Shown here piece by piece: positions 22,228-33,896 of a DNA stretch of 64,000 nucleotides. The notes beneath the pieces are model-generated. The model was not told the origin of the DNA. It ran no database searches and saw nothing but the letters and a program-made list of their open reading frames with translations. The position numbers and the translations under genes are program-made. Source of the stretch: Lotus japonicus (taxonomy: Eukaryota > Streptophyta > Magnoliopsida > Fabales > Fabaceae); NCBI RefSeq assembly GCF_012489685.1, contig NC_080044.1, positions 32,977,021 to 33,041,020 on the forward strand, in the 5' to 3' direction. The number at the start of each line of letters is the position of its first letter. Within the stretch, counting starts at the first letter, position 1.

Positions 22228-22545
22228 TTGAGAAGTCCGACATTCACAAGAAATATGGCCAAGATAATTCATATATATGTGAAGATCATTCTCACCTCTT
22301 GAGTAAGGTTCTCAAATTCTAATAAGGTATAAGAGTCATTTCTAGATTCGCTAAGTAGGGGCCACTCGTGTTACTTGCAAATGTTCATGTCGGCATATTC
22401 CATGCTTCAAATGTCCAATCATTGACATTAGGGGGTGCGTTTAGAAGTTTTACATTGACTAGAAACATTGTCAAGATAGCCCTTGTCTTATTGAAAGACA
22501 ATCCCCGTCTCTTAAGCTTGCTTTGAGGTAGCTAGACCTCCAAAA
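22228..22545 (+). mobile_element. Decayed TRIM element
   Basis: The layout matches the well-preserved TRIM at 38338: an LTR-like block (TTGAGAAGTCCGACATTCA...), GGTATAAGAGTC at 22326-22337 in the primer-site position, an internal TCATGTCGGC...CATGCTTCAAATGTCCA, a purine run ATTAGGGGGTG (22426-22437), and a second LTR-like block (TTTAGAAGTTTTACATTGACTAGAAA). Strongly diverged; the ends are approximate. Confidence 0.6.
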
Positions 22546-22620
22546 TTCTATAGACAATGAAAGCTTTTACACCTATGAACATGTGTGTTTGTTATGTAAT
22601 GCAATATCTAGTATAGTTTT

Positions 22621-23071
22621 TGTTGAGGTTGATTGTAATGTTGGAGCAAGTCTCACATCGCTCAACATGTTAAATGAAGAATGAAATTAAAAAGTACAAC
22701 TATAGAGAAGTCTCACATTGCTTAGATTTTTTTTAAAGGCCTCACATTGCTTGCTGTGGTGAAGCAAGAGGGAGGCCAAGGCTAGATATTAAACTCAAGT
22801 TCTTTATTTTTAGATGTATTAGTCAGTAGCAATTTAAACTTATATCTAGCTTAGTTTAAATAATTACTTTGTGTGACTCTGAGTGTACTTGGGTATTGAG
22901 GCAAGATTGAGAGAAGTTTTTGTGCTGTAAAAATTTCTACATAGTGATTATTTTCTGGTTTTTAGTTAAGACAACGGTCGTGGTTTTTCTCCGATTTTAG
23001 AATTTTTCACGTCATATTCTTGTGTTATGATTGTGATAGTTAACTTTCTCAAACTGTGTTATTTCTTAACA
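22621..23071 (+). repeat. 5' LTR of the old copia element
   Basis: Begins TGTTGAGGTTG and ends TTCTTAACA; about 450 bp. Contains two related CTCACAT(C/T)GCT blocks. Confidence 0.8.
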
Positions 23072-23527
23072 CTGGTATCAAAGCCTCTAGTTCTATGGAT
23101 ATCAAAAATTGGGTATGTTTTGTGGCTGCATTAATGTCTGATCTTTGACAACAACAAAAAAGTGTGATATTGTGAAGGTGTTAAAAAGGGTGATTATGTG
23201 AAAGGGCTGTTTAAGAAAGGTTCTAGCTAGGAGGCTAGATATTTAAGCGTATATGTTGTTGCCCACCTCCCTTTCCTATCAAATTTTCCTTGTGAAAGTC
23301 CATATACTAATACAATCAAGTTTACATATATAAGGAGCAGAAAGAAGATACTTCCAACATGGATGCCGATAAGCGAAAGGAAATGGATTTGATCAGAGTC
23401 GCAAGTGCAATTCATTTGTGCTAGCAATTGAATGTTCTATCCAATGTGCAGAGTTTGACTCACCAGTCAAGGAATTCTCGGAGAACCTCGAGGGTTATAT
23501 CGATCAAGGGGCATCTCCAATCGGATA

Positions 23528-23785
23528 TTGCTAAAGGAGGAGTTCCATAATTTTAACACAGATGATAGTATGAAAATCTATTATCATCTTAGTACTTTGA
23601 ATAGTATTGCCTCTAAATTAGAATCTATTGAAGTAAAAATTGATGATAAAAATAAAGCGTTTAGAATCATATTGACTCTCCCATCTTCTTATTCTCATCT
23701 CAAACCTGTTATGATGTATGGGAAGGAAACTTTGAGTTTTGAGAAAGTTGCCCCTAAAATTATTTCTGAAAAGCATGAAAAGTAA
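23528..23785 (+). pseudogene. copia gag remnant
   Basis: The 85-codon frame has the UBN2/copia gag pattern SIASKLESIEVKIDD, then RIILTLPSSYSHLKPV and MYGKETLSFEKV. Upstream 23094-23527 carries more stops in gag-like frames starting at ATGGATATCAAAAATTGG. Downstream, protease-like sequence is unrecognisable and runs into a poly-T tract at 24100. Non-functional. Confidence 0.7.
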
Positions 23786-24099
23786 GGAAATTAAAGCACT
23801 TCATTAAGCCCGATGTTGGTAACTTGAAGTGGGGCTAATTGAAGAAGATCCATGGAAAGAATGTGGCACACTTGAAGTGTGGAAAGTCTAGGCACATAGA
23901 AATTGCCCAAGAGAAACAGTATGAGAAAAAGACTCTAAGGAAAGTGCTAACAATGTCTCTCTTATTATGGGGGAGGATAGTGATCTTTTCTAAAAGGTAA
24001 AGTGTATCTTTATGATATTTCCGCTATACCATGAGAAATGATAGCTCATTGTCAATGGATTCAGAATAGCACAAGGCATCGGTTGGCATAGTTGCAAAG

Positions 24100-24219
24100 T
24101 TTTTTTTTTTTGGATCAACAAAGTTAGAGATATAATATAATAGGAGTACTAGGTGTACTCCACACCATATACAACAATAAAACAAAAGGCTATGAAGAGC
24201 ATAAGCCAGAGGACAAAGC
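24100..24219 (-). mobile_element. LINE 3'-end fragment, - strand
   Basis: A 12-bp poly-T (24100-24111) is followed by GGATCAACAAAG; on the - strand this is a 3' end of the form CTTTGTTGATCC-polyA, common in plant LINEs. The sequence probably resumes after the + strand LINE at 24757 and continues to about 24950. Clade and 5' limit unknown. Confidence 0.5.
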
Positions 24220-24226
24220 ACCTGCC

Positions 24227-24756
24227 AAATTTGGATGGCAATCTATAAGTGGCTGGGCTTCTCAACAGTTTTCCCTAACAATGGCAGAGACCACTTCCTA
24301 CAGCATGTGTTCCCGTGTTGGTCAAGCCGTAAAGGAATCAGGAAAAGGGGAATTGGGCGATCTGGACTGCTGTAGTTTTAGTAATCTGGTCAATTCGCAA
24401 CGACTGTATCTTCCGGGATGGAACTGCGGATTTTGATAAGACCTTGGACCTTGTCCAATTCAAGTCCTGGACCTAAGTGAGGGAGAAAGTAGGCAGCTTT
24501 GGATGCTCGTTTTATGACTGGCAGACGCATCCTTCCCTGTTTCTTGCACTACTATAGTTCTGGTCTCACACCTTTGCTGATACTATCACCTTGTTCTTTC
24601 TGGCTTGTACTCTTTTTTCTTATTGCTGTAGGTGGTAGTTTCTTTTCCTTTCCTTAGGCTTTATGCCTTGCTCTGTTTTGGCTTTTTCCTAATTCTGTAT
24701 TGCTTTCTTGCACTTCTTGTGCCTTATTAATATAATTTGCTTATCCAAAAAAAAAA
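24227..24756 (+). mobile_element. L1-type LINE, 5'-truncated 3' end with poly-A
   Basis: Broken frames at 24245-24555 resemble the C-terminal end of plant L1 ORF2 (IYKWLGF, DHFLQHVFPCWS, then IWSIRNDCIFRDG and SFYDWQTHPS). A T-rich 3' UTR follows, ending ...AATTTGCTTATCC and A10 (24747-24756). A short duplication ACCTGCC (24220-24226 and 24756-24762) fits target-primed insertion. Only the tail of ORF2 is present. Confidence 0.7.
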
Positions 24757-25195
24757 CCTGCCTACTGTCACGAAGGTTTGCTACAATAAAACTGTCTAAG
24801 CAAGAGAACCTACAGAAAGATCACAAACATAAAAACAGCAAGGAAAACCACTTGAATTTTCCCCCACAGGTCCTCGAATGCCTCTCCTGGGTCTATGAAA
24901 ATCAACTAAGGATGGAGCAGACCCGTGCACCATCGAAATATGTGGTGAGATTGTGTTGTGGCTAAAGAACTTCTAAAGAAATTAAAGTCAAGATGGAAGT
25001 TGCACCATAAATTTTCAGTAAGGTTTTGACTTGAATAAATTCTTAGAATGGTTTGACTCCAAGTGTAGTGTACTCTTTATGGTGGAGTTTGGTAATTTTC
25101 TTTGTCAGTGTAGGCAATGAGAATTATGATTGTCAGTGAAGATAATGATTGTCAATAGAGACAATAAAAGCTGAACATATAATCAAGGTCGAGAT

Positions 25196-25549
25196 TGTTG
25201 GGGTTGGTTATAATGGTAGAACGAGTCCCACATCATGTTAAATGAAGAAGAAAGTAAAAATAAAAATAAAAACTAATGGAGAAGTCTTATATTGTCTAGT
25301 GTGGTGAAACAAGAGGGCAACCAAAGCTATACATTAGGCTCAACTTACATATGAGTTAGTTAAAATATTTTCTTTATGCAAGTGTGAGTTTAGGACGGTT
25401 TTGAGGTGAGATTGAGAAAAGTTTATATATGTTGTAAAAAAATTTACATAGTGAATATTCATTGGTTGTTGATTTAGACATCTGCCGTGATTTTCTTATG
25501 TTTTGATTGTGCTTAATTTTTTTTTTTTAAGTTGTGTTATTTTTTAATG
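25196..25549 (+). repeat. 3' LTR of the old copia element
   Basis: Begins TGTTGGGGTTGG, aligns with 22621-23071, and ends near TTTTTTAATG where TTAACA would be expected. Confidence 0.75.
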
Positions 25550-25833
25550 GTTTCTTTTCTAAAGTACAACAACAATTATTATAAAAAAAGTGCATGGTGA
25601 ACCTACACAAGATAATATGTTAAAAGACATAACCCCGTATTATAAAAGTACACGGAGAAAATAATATCTAGATAGCCTCATATATAGATCTAGCAGAAAT
25701 CTTCAAATAAATATAACCTATTATGTGGATAATGTAACAATTATCACATAATAACTTATCCCGATTACAAAATACAAAATACTTATTTTTATTTTCAGTT
25801 GTGAAAAATCTATTTTATAAAATGAACCCATTT

Positions 25834-26140
25834 GGTGGTAGGGACGAGGCGGCTATTCGCGGCCTGGCTCAGGAAATGGAGGAGTGGTGGTCGCCTTGAG
25901 TGATGATATTGCTCTTGGTGCTTGCCTTTGGTTCTGGTTTAGGTTTTCGGTTTAGCTTTCGTTTGGTTTTTCTCTTTTATTTATGGAGATTCTTTTTGTC
26001 TATACTTTTTAGGGTAGTTAAGTGATTGTGTATCTTTGTGGATGATTGGAGATTTTTTGTTTATGTTATCTCATTGTCCTAATTTCGAGCTAAGTCTCTT
26101 CCTTCCTTATTAAGATTAATATATTTGGATTTAAAAAAAA
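25834..26140 (+). mobile_element. LINE tail with TSD AATGAACCC(A/T)TTT
   Basis: About 300 bp ending in A10, between 13-bp repeats at 25821-25833 and 26141-26153 (one mismatch). It opens with a short frame ending ...MEEWWSP and stop, then a T/G-rich 3' UTR, as in 5'-truncated plant LINEs. Family not identified. Confidence 0.75.
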
Positions 26141-26273
26141 AATGAACCCTTTTAGGACAACAAACACGAACTAATTCTTTATGTATAGGAAATTTTTTTA
26201 ACTATTATATAAACCAGTATTGCAAAAAAAAATCGTTAAATATTGTAGTGATATAGCGGTCGGAGTAATTTTT

Positions 26274-29200
26274 GGGAATTGTTATTCAGACCCCCCCTAG
26301 CTATTCAGACCCCCAAAAATCTGGGAAATGTCAAAAAAACCCTTAATGAAAAGAGAAAATTTGAAAAATACCCCTCCCTCCATCCTCACCTTCTTCCTAA
26401 TGCTTCCTCCCTCGTTGTCGTTGTCGTCTGTGAAGGTACTGCACAAATCCCGATCTAGATTTATCGCACTTTTAATAAGCGTTAGCACCGTACTCTTTGT
26501 GTGCGTTAATGTCGCTCTCTGAAAGTGCGACAGAGACACACACTGAGAATACGCTTTTCTGTTATTATTATCCCGGCGCAATGTTAAACCGCGTCTCTGT
26601 CGCACTTATAAAATGCGTTTGTGACGCGCTTTCAAAGTGCGATTTATACAGTTCTGGCCTGTAACAGAAACAGTAAACAATTTGCAATTTTCGTTTTCCA
26701 TTTCATAATGAGTCTCCCTAAGTCATATGAAGTGGACATGCCACAAGAAAGGGTGGAAGAAAGGAAATCCCAAAGGCAATTAGCCAATGTAGAAGATCGA
26801 CATGATGTGCCAATTGCAGCGGACTACACAGAACAATTTACCATAGACGGGGTATTTTCATAACCAATGAGTGAGTTTATGTCAAATAAGTTGAATTTAT
26901 ATGTGATGCGTATATGTGTTAATATTCTGTAGGTTTTTGCTACTCGGGATGAGCTTTTGGATTGGGCTAAGAATGTAGGAAAGCAACTAGGCTTTGTGAT
27001 CATTATTAGAAGGTCTGATTGTGGGAGCAAGGGTCGTGGGAGTAAAGGCAGACAGTTGGCTATTTTGGTGTGTGAGATGAGCGGCAAGTTCAAACAGTAC
27101 AAGCCTGTGTTGATGCGAAAGGGGACAGGAACCAAGAAATATGATTGTCCGTTCAGGCTCAAGGCAAGATACACATCAGAAGATGGTTTGTGGAGGTTGA
27201 CTATAGTACGTGGAGACCACAACCATGCGCCAGCCGAGACTCTGGTTGGCCATGCCTATGCCGGTCGCCTTACAAGTCAAGAAAAGGATACGGTGGGTAA
27301 AATGGTTGACAATAAAGTCAAGCCAGGTAACATGTTGCTGGCATTGAAAGATGTCAACCCTCAGAATCTGACTACCATATGGCAAGTGTACAATGAGCGG
27401 ATGGCACACATTAGGGCCAAGAGGGGACAATTGTCAGAGATGCAGCACTCGATGAGGTTGTTGGAGGAAGACAAGTACACGCACTGGTCCAGCACTGAAG
27501 AGGGTTCCACGGTGATCCAGTCCTTATTTTGGGCCCATCTAGTTTCCATCCAACTGTTCAACCAATTTTCTACTGTTGTCTTGCTTGATAGCACGTACAA
27601 GACCAACAAGTATAGGATACCATTGTTGGAGATGGTTGGTATGACATCAGTTGGATTCACATACACCATCGCTTTTGGCTACATGTGCAATGAGCGTGAA
27701 CCTGAGGTTACATGGGCACTTCAAAAACTAAGGGGGTTGCTACTTAGGGAGGAGGACATGCCTAAAGTCGTGGTTACTGACAAAGACACTGCTTTGATGA
27801 ACGCAGTTACAGCCACATTCCCTACAGCAGCTCACTTGCTATGCCAATTCCATATTGCTAAGTGTGTGAAGGCAAAGTGCAAGCTCACTATCGAAGACAA
27901 GGAGATGTGGGATGATGTCGGGGACGCATGGAATAGAGTCATGTATGCCGAGTCAGCGGAGGAGTTTAATCCGAGCATGGACTTCTTACGTTCACTTGTT
28001 GGGGAGCACTCTGACCTCATGCATTACATTAAGGAAACTTGGTTGCCGTTTAAGCACAAGTTTGTGAAGTATGCGATTGACCGTTATATGCACATGGGTA
28101 ACACAACTACAAACAGGTACGTTCTTAGACACTGACATTTCATTAAGTATGCTACATTCATTAAGTATGTATTAATGTTAATGTTATAACTTTGCACAGG
28201 GTTGAAGGTGCACACACAAAACTGAAAGTGTGCATCAAAGATAGCAAGAGTGACATGTGTGCGGCTTGGGCAGCTATACATAGGTGCACACTTCTCCAGC
28301 ATACAAGGATTAATGCTGCTTTTCAGGCAAGTATCTTCATCAGAGAGCATACATTTAAGGAGAAGTTGTACGACAACATGCGTGGTGTAGTCTCAAGATA
28401 TGCGCTCATGTTGATCACAAAGGAGAAAGCGCGCGTTGGAAAATGCGGCTGCACTATGAGGAGAACACACGGCCTGCCTTGTTCATGTCAGATTGGTAGG
28501 ATGGCCACTATTCCATTGACAACAGTGGACCAACATTGGAGGAGGCTTACATCAACATCTGCACCTGATGAATCCCAACCTGTTTTGGGATTGAGCATTG
28601 CGACAGAGTTAGAGGTCATTGTAAAGATGTTTGAAGAAGCTAATGTTCCGAGAAGACAAGCTATCAAAGAGAGGCTTCGGGAGATTTCATTCCCAGATCA
28701 GACTTCTATGTGTCCTCCTCCAAACAAGTTGCCTACAAGGGGTCGGCCCAATGAATCTAAGGGTTCTACCAGACGCATTCCTTCATCTTGGGAGAATACT
28801 GATGCAATAGCTGGGTCAAAGCAAGCTAGCAACTCATCAGCTCCACAAGGCAAGGGGCGTAAGACCCGGTCGGCAAAACGGAAGAGCATTCCTTTGAAGC
28901 AATCTGCACCTAAGAAGAGAAGCAAGAGGATTGCAAGAAACTCAGCTAAGCTCCCGCCACAGCACCCGAAAGGCAAAGTTTACTCGGCCAACTACATCCA
29001 TGAAGTGTCTGAATTCCTCCGTGAATATATCATTGACATTTAGAATGTTGAAGGTGATGGGAATTGTGGATATAGATGCATTGCTTCCTTGATGGGTAAG
29101 GGGGAACAAAATTGGCGTCAAGTCCGAGAAGACATGATAAAGGAGCTTAGATTACGGCAAGGTGTTTATCATGGTATGTATGGAACCAACACACATTACG

Positions 29201-30227
29201 AAAAAGTACTACAAGCCTTGCATCTTGCTCCAAATGAGTTTGCAACGGAGGAGAAGTGGTTATGCGTGCCGGATATGGGCCACATTGTTGCTACGATGTA
29301 CCAGATTGTGTTCGTGACCTTGTCGAATCGAGGGGGCGCCACCTACTTCCCTCTCACCGGTCCAGTGCTACATCCGTCAGAGCACCAGATTATATGTTTA
29401 CTCCTTGTCAACAACAACCACTGGGTGAAGGTACTGATCAATATTACATTTAATATGAATTTACCTTACATTACATGAACTTTATGAGATACTTAACAAT
29501 ATAATTGATCATTTTGTAGGCGCTTATTTCAAGTGACTTTCCTTTGCCAACGGTTAATCCACAATGGATGTATCATTGTACTGTTGAAACTCGTGGTTGA
29601 CAGCTACCATACCTGGATCGCATGGCCCTATTCAACGAAATCTATCAAAAGGCAAATGTAGACATACATAAGATCGATGGAATCATAAATCTCGCTGAAG
29701 ATTAGTTTCGTGATGTTGTAGTAGTGCATTTGCAAATTTTCGTATTAGTTGTAATGTATCAATGATAGATTATAATGTAACATGTATGTTTCTGTTGAAG
29801 TTTCTGTTTCTGTTGTGTTAAAGTTTCTGTTTCTGTTGGAGTTTCTGTTTCTGTTTGTTTCTGTCAAGTTTCTGCAAAATCTCGCCCTTTAAAACTGCGT
29901 GACCAACGCACGTTCAGTGTGTGATGGTAACGCCTTTATAAAGCGCGACGCATATTACGCAATTTGTAACGGCGCGACTAACGCAGTTCACTAAGTGCGT
30001 ATATGTGCCTTTCCTATGTATAGTCAGACACTGGGACATCAACTCTGGCACTGCTTAATCGCACCTTGAACGTGCGCTCGCAACGCATGTTCAAGGTGCG
30101 TCTACGTCGCTCCATGGGTATGTGCGATAGACACGCACTACAAGGGTGCGTTCGAAAGGAACATTTTCGGATTTCTGATTTTTCATTGGGTCTGAATAGC
30201 TGTGGGGGGGTCCAAATAACAATTCCC
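26274..30227 (+). mobile_element. Mutator-like element (MULE), complete with TIRs and 9-bp TSD
   Basis: The 3,954-bp unit has imperfect terminal inverted repeats of about 39 bp: left 26274-26312 begins GGGAATTGTTATTCAGACC; right 30188-30227, reversed, begins GGGAATTGTTATTTGGACC. The 9-bp flanks are GTAATTTTT (26265-26273) and GTAATCTTT (30228-30236), one mismatch. It encodes one transposase gene on the + strand. The regions between TIR and gene are unusually rich in CpG-containing GTGCG/ACGC words. Confidence 0.93.
26708..29705 (+). pseudogene. MULE transposase fused to OTU-type cysteine protease, with two in-frame nonsense codons
   Basis: Four exons: 26708-26851, 26933-28116, 28200-29430, 29520-29705; all three introns are GT-AG of 81-89 nt and keep frame. 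Domains in order: FAR1/WRKY-GCM1-like zinc-binding DNA domain (C...C...H-N-H, 26940-27230); DDE transposase with Asp in VVLLDSTYKTN, Asp in VVVTDKDTA, CQFH, and the likely catalytic Glu in RVEGAHTKLK just after intron 2; SWIM zinc motif (CGC...HGLPC); a basic linker; then an OTU domain with DGNCGYRC (nucleophile Cys) and HWVK (His). A TAG at 29041-29043 truncates the protein just before the OTU domain and a TGA lies near 29599. The truncated product would still hold the whole transposase. Confidence 0.9.
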
Positions 30228-30236
30228 GTAATCTTT

Positions 30237-30816
30237 TTGTGTAGCTTGTGGAAAACTGGTTCTCAGTAGTGTCTTTACTTGTTTTGTGGGTTCGCTAAAA
30301 TTTGACATCTTGTTTTGCAATAGTTAGACTACATTTTCTTATTTTTAAAAGCAAAACTTTAATGAATTGAAAGGAACAGTTATGAGAACATACCATCTTA
30401 TGAAAGTCGAAAATACAGAGGATCGGAAATGCAATATAAGATAAGGCTACGACCTGCAGGCAACAACACCCAACACATCTTTCCCCGGAAAAAATGAATT
30501 CTTGCTCTCTATTAGGACACTGCCTGCTTACTGATCTTCGGGAGAATATTGTTCAGATTTTATGATCACATTAATGTTCTTTCAGAAAAATAAATGATAT
30601 ATATTGATGGTAATTTGACATGTAATAATATGGTTAATGTGGTTGTTAAGAAATGATCTGATTTTCAATACTTCAAAAACCCTTTGCTTCAGATATTTTC
30701 TTGCTAATCAAACTGATCATGGTGGTGTGAAGAAAACCTTTTGTTTGCTGGAAATCAAATCCTATTCGGTGTCTTTATCAGCCTTTAAATATGATGTCTA
30801 AGATGAAATTGGATTT
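30237..30816. other. AT-rich spacer, no feature seen
   Basis: Short frames only; no element termini recognised. Confidence 0.4.
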
Positions 30817-31051
30817 GGATCCTCTCCATCCAGCTTCTCTCCATCCCCTCTCCATCCAAAATCTGAGCCATTGATTATGAATTTTAAAGGTGAGGATTAA
30901 TTCATGTTTTCTCTCTCTTCTTAAATTGATTCAAGCCTTTAAATACAATTCATTTTTTTCTCTCTTCTTAAATTGATCCAAGCCTTTAAATTTCAAAATC
31001 AATGGTTCAGATTTCGATTGAGAGAGGATGGAGAGAAGCTGGATAGAGTAC
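30817..31051. mobile_element. MITE with long imperfect inverted repeats
   Basis: The left arm GGATCCTCTCCATCCAGCTT... and its reversed partner GTACTCTATCCAGCTTCTCT... pair imperfectly over about 75 bp and extend to the centre through CCATTGAT.../...ATCAATGG and CCTTTAAA.../...TTTAAAGG. At about 235 bp with no coding it fits a MITE. No clear TSD, so the superfamily is open. Confidence 0.7.
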
Positions 31052-31147
31052 GAGAAACTGTTAGAGAATAGGTAACGCTGAAATATGAGATCGTTAGAAT
31101 TTGTTGCGTAAAGTTTATGAAATATTTTCTGTATATATGACTATACT

Positions 31148-31849
31148 TTTAAACTATTTTTTTTTAATGAAAATAATATTATTGATAATAACCCAACCAT
31201 GAGAAAAAAACTCTCAAGGTTGTCAAAACGTATAAGTTCCGAAACTCCTAAACACTTAATATGGCAGCTACGTAACCCCCAAATGATTCCCCCGCGAAAC
31301 TGCTCAAGACATAATCATAAGAAAGATCCTCATTAAAACCTTGCTAAGGAAAACCCAAAGGGAAAAAACTAGCAAGGAAAAAGAGTATCACTTCCTTAAG
31401 ATAGTCAATATGCACCCCATACAAAAATACAAGTACATAAATTGCCCTTTCCTAATTTCTGTTAAAGCAGCACCCACAAATTAAACGGCATCAGGAAACC
31501 CGTCACAACAGCCCATTATTGACAGCAACAGCAGCAAATTTGTCAACAACAGCAACAGAAAAAATGACAGCACCAAATAAATATCAGCAACATCAGCTGC
31601 AAATTCGTCAGCAACAGCACCAGAAACACTCGACAGTAGCAAATAAATTACAGCAAACGCAACAACAGCATAAAATGACAGCATCAAAGAAAATACAGCA
31701 ACAGCAACAGAGGCCAACAACAACAGCAAAATCCCAGCAGCGAATTCCTTGACAGCAACAACAAAAATGGGCTAGGCACCACTGTCAGCACCTGTAAAGA
31801 GCGTTCCCGCCACAAACACAAAAGACCCCCTTATGTTCCAATACACATG
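31148..31849 (-). other. 3'-UTR-like tract with CAG/CAA-rich stretch
   Basis: On the - strand it follows the stop of the AT-hook frame and ends in a poly-A-like run (poly-T at about 31158-31166 on +). It contains a CAGCAA-rich low-complexity tract at about 31519-31760 and a motif GGGTTTTCCTTAGCAAGGTTTTAATGAGG (31330-31360, - strand) that I associate with 3' ends of plant retroelement transcripts. It may be the 3' end of the PMD transcript or of a retroposed copy. Confidence 0.4.
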
Positions 31850-33645
31850 TCAACTGAGATGAGGGTGGTTTTGTCGTATTTGCGCCTCTAATCCTCTAAG
31901 CATCAAGGCTTCTGACCCTCTTGGCTTCAATCCCAATTTCTTTCCCAACAACCACGCTCTTTGGGCACGAGTCGTCACTCCATCTTCCCCCGGAACTGGT
32001 TCCAAAAAATCAATTGGTAGCGGTTTTGGCTTGTTCTTACTCCCTTTAGGACGCCCCCTTTGTGAACTTTTTTGAGAAGAATTGGTTTTTGGAGTAGACA
32101 CTACAACTGGTGAAGCAGGAGCACCAAGCACATCACAAATAATAGGGAAAATATGTTGCTGCTCAACGTTTGATGGTGGAGGATAGTGTGTTGCTTGATA
32201 CATTTGTTGCCTAATAATTTGATTTGGGGAAGTATGTACATATGCCTACGTTATTTCATGTGAAACTGCTCCTGATGCAAAGTCTTTAATTGCTAATGTT
32301 AGTTGAGCCAAACATGCCTTCCCTTCCCTTGTGAAAAACACATTTTGGTAGGATATTGCAGCTGACAAACACGCCCCTCCTCCTTCCTGCTGAAATAAGT
32401 TGCGTGGGTTCAAGTTGAAATAATAAGGTTGCCAACAATTATCTGATTTCAAAAATAAATCCTGTGCATCAAAGAAATATCTTGTAACAACATATTTTTT
32501 AGCACAATCAAAGGGAAGATATTGTATCTTTTTATTCAAAATATTATTTCCTCCATCAGATTGCTCTTTGACCCTTAATATTTTTTTCCAATCCTCAATC
32601 TCCTCCATTGAATAACCTGAATCAAGCAAATCCTGTAACTGATCTCCTTCTTTCACGCCTAGAGTTATGTTGGTCACGTTCAAATTCTTCTCCTTGCTTT
32701 CTGCGGATGACGGAATTACAAGCTTAGCCACCACCGGCTCCTCCCTCTGATCATCATCGGCCACCATCTGGGACAACCCAAACGCCATGCCATCATCCAT
32801 GTAAGCATCGTCTTCATCATACAAAATCAACTTGCTCCTCATCATCATCTGTGGAGACGTCGTCATCAGAAGTCACAAAATTCGCGTGTTGATCTTTCTT
32901 GGCACCAAATTCCAGCGCTGGTACTTTTAAACTGTTGTTAAAATAAAAAATGTTCTAGTGTATTGCTTTTCTCAACATATTATCCTTGGTAAAATTCTAT
33001 TTAAAATTAACATATATGAGAATAGACATTAACTTTAGAAGGTACTTGCACAACGACACAACCAATACAACATGAAAGCGTTGTGCTAAATTATTGTCAG
33101 AAATGGGGCCAGTTATGCTTGCATGAGTATTTAGAAAGGTCTTGTAAGCACTGACCTGCTTGTCGGAATGGATGTCGAGGTTCCTCAACTTACTGGAGAA
33201 AGTGTGAGTGAAAAGGAAAAGCTCTTCACTTGAAGAAAGAAGCCCCAAAGCGTTCATCACGTCCAGTAGAGTAGAGGGCATCATTCCAACAGGAAATGCA
33301 AAACTATTGAAAGATGTGGACCGAAGACTGGCGAACCCTAACAACAGATCGATGTGGTAAGGGATCTTGTGGGTTGAAATCATAGATACCCCACGCTTTC
33401 CATGGGTCTTGTTTTGCAGCCGCGACCCTTCGCACCCAGTTGGGGTAGTTTGTAGCCACATTCGGAGAACCGTGAATGTTCTTTTGCAGTATGCCAATGG
33501 TGAACCACGATTGGGTAAGGGGAAGCTCATGGTAGTTCTTTGCTAAGAAACACCATAAAGGCTTGGCGGAGTCAGTAACAGGGTCTCCCTAAGGGGCCAA
33601 GGAGGGATTGTCTTTCCCCCTCATCAAAAGGAGAGAGAGTGGTTT
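31850..33645 (-). pseudogene. Plant-mobile-domain (PMD, PF10536-like) protein, C-terminal part; split by solo LTR E
   Basis: PMD proteins include host MAIN/MAIL factors and many transposon-borne genes; the biochemical role is unclear. On the - strand from 33645, frames carry KPLWCFLAKNYHELPLTQSW, PNWVRRVAAAKQDPWKAWGI and, after a frameshift, FASLRSTSFNSFAFPVGMM with TLLDVMNALGLLSSSEE, the PMD core. HNAFMLYWLCRC follows, then an acidic stretch (TSDDDVSTDDDEEQ). The frame 32246-32866 and the final frame ending at 31850 contain a basic AT-hook-like RGRPKGSKNK. At least three frameshifts and one TAA (near 32248) break it. The upstream exon part lies beyond LTR E at 37801-37985. Confidence 0.6.
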
Positions 33646-33896
33646 AGGAATGTAACACCCTGATTTCCAGGTGTCACTTTAGTAACCAAAAATAAACTTT
33701 ACGCGGAAAAAAGGTAATTTTTTTTCGATTGATTCCTTTTTAAATAAAGCGATAAGGAAATAAAGACATAACCCAACAACTAAACTAACCGATATACAAA
33801 TATATACGCAAGCACAGCCTCAGCTGCACTCTCCTGTCACGCGCACTCGCAGTGACTCCAAAGTAGTGTGCCCGCAGGCAAATATATACAAACCAG

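Larger units (their letters stand above)
22621..25549 (+). mobile_element. Old Ty1/copia element with two diverged LTRs
   Basis: The LTRs are 22621-23071 and 25196-25549. A primer-site sequence TGGTATCAAAGCC follows the first LTR at 23073, and AATCAAGGTCGAGAT precedes the second, the usual polypurine position. LTR lengths differ (451 and about 354 bp), mainly from internal indels around TCTCACATTGCTT. No clean TSD. Only a gag remnant survives; much of the interior is replaced by LINE-derived sequence. Confidence 0.85.

Noticed and set aside
28698..28976. - strand ORF opposite the MULE linker
   Set aside because: Shadow of the basic, Ser/Pro/Lys-rich + strand exon.
31519..31760. Gln-rich protein from the CAG/CAA tract
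   Set aside because: Low-complexity sequence, open in several frames, with no start context or neighbouring coding sequence.
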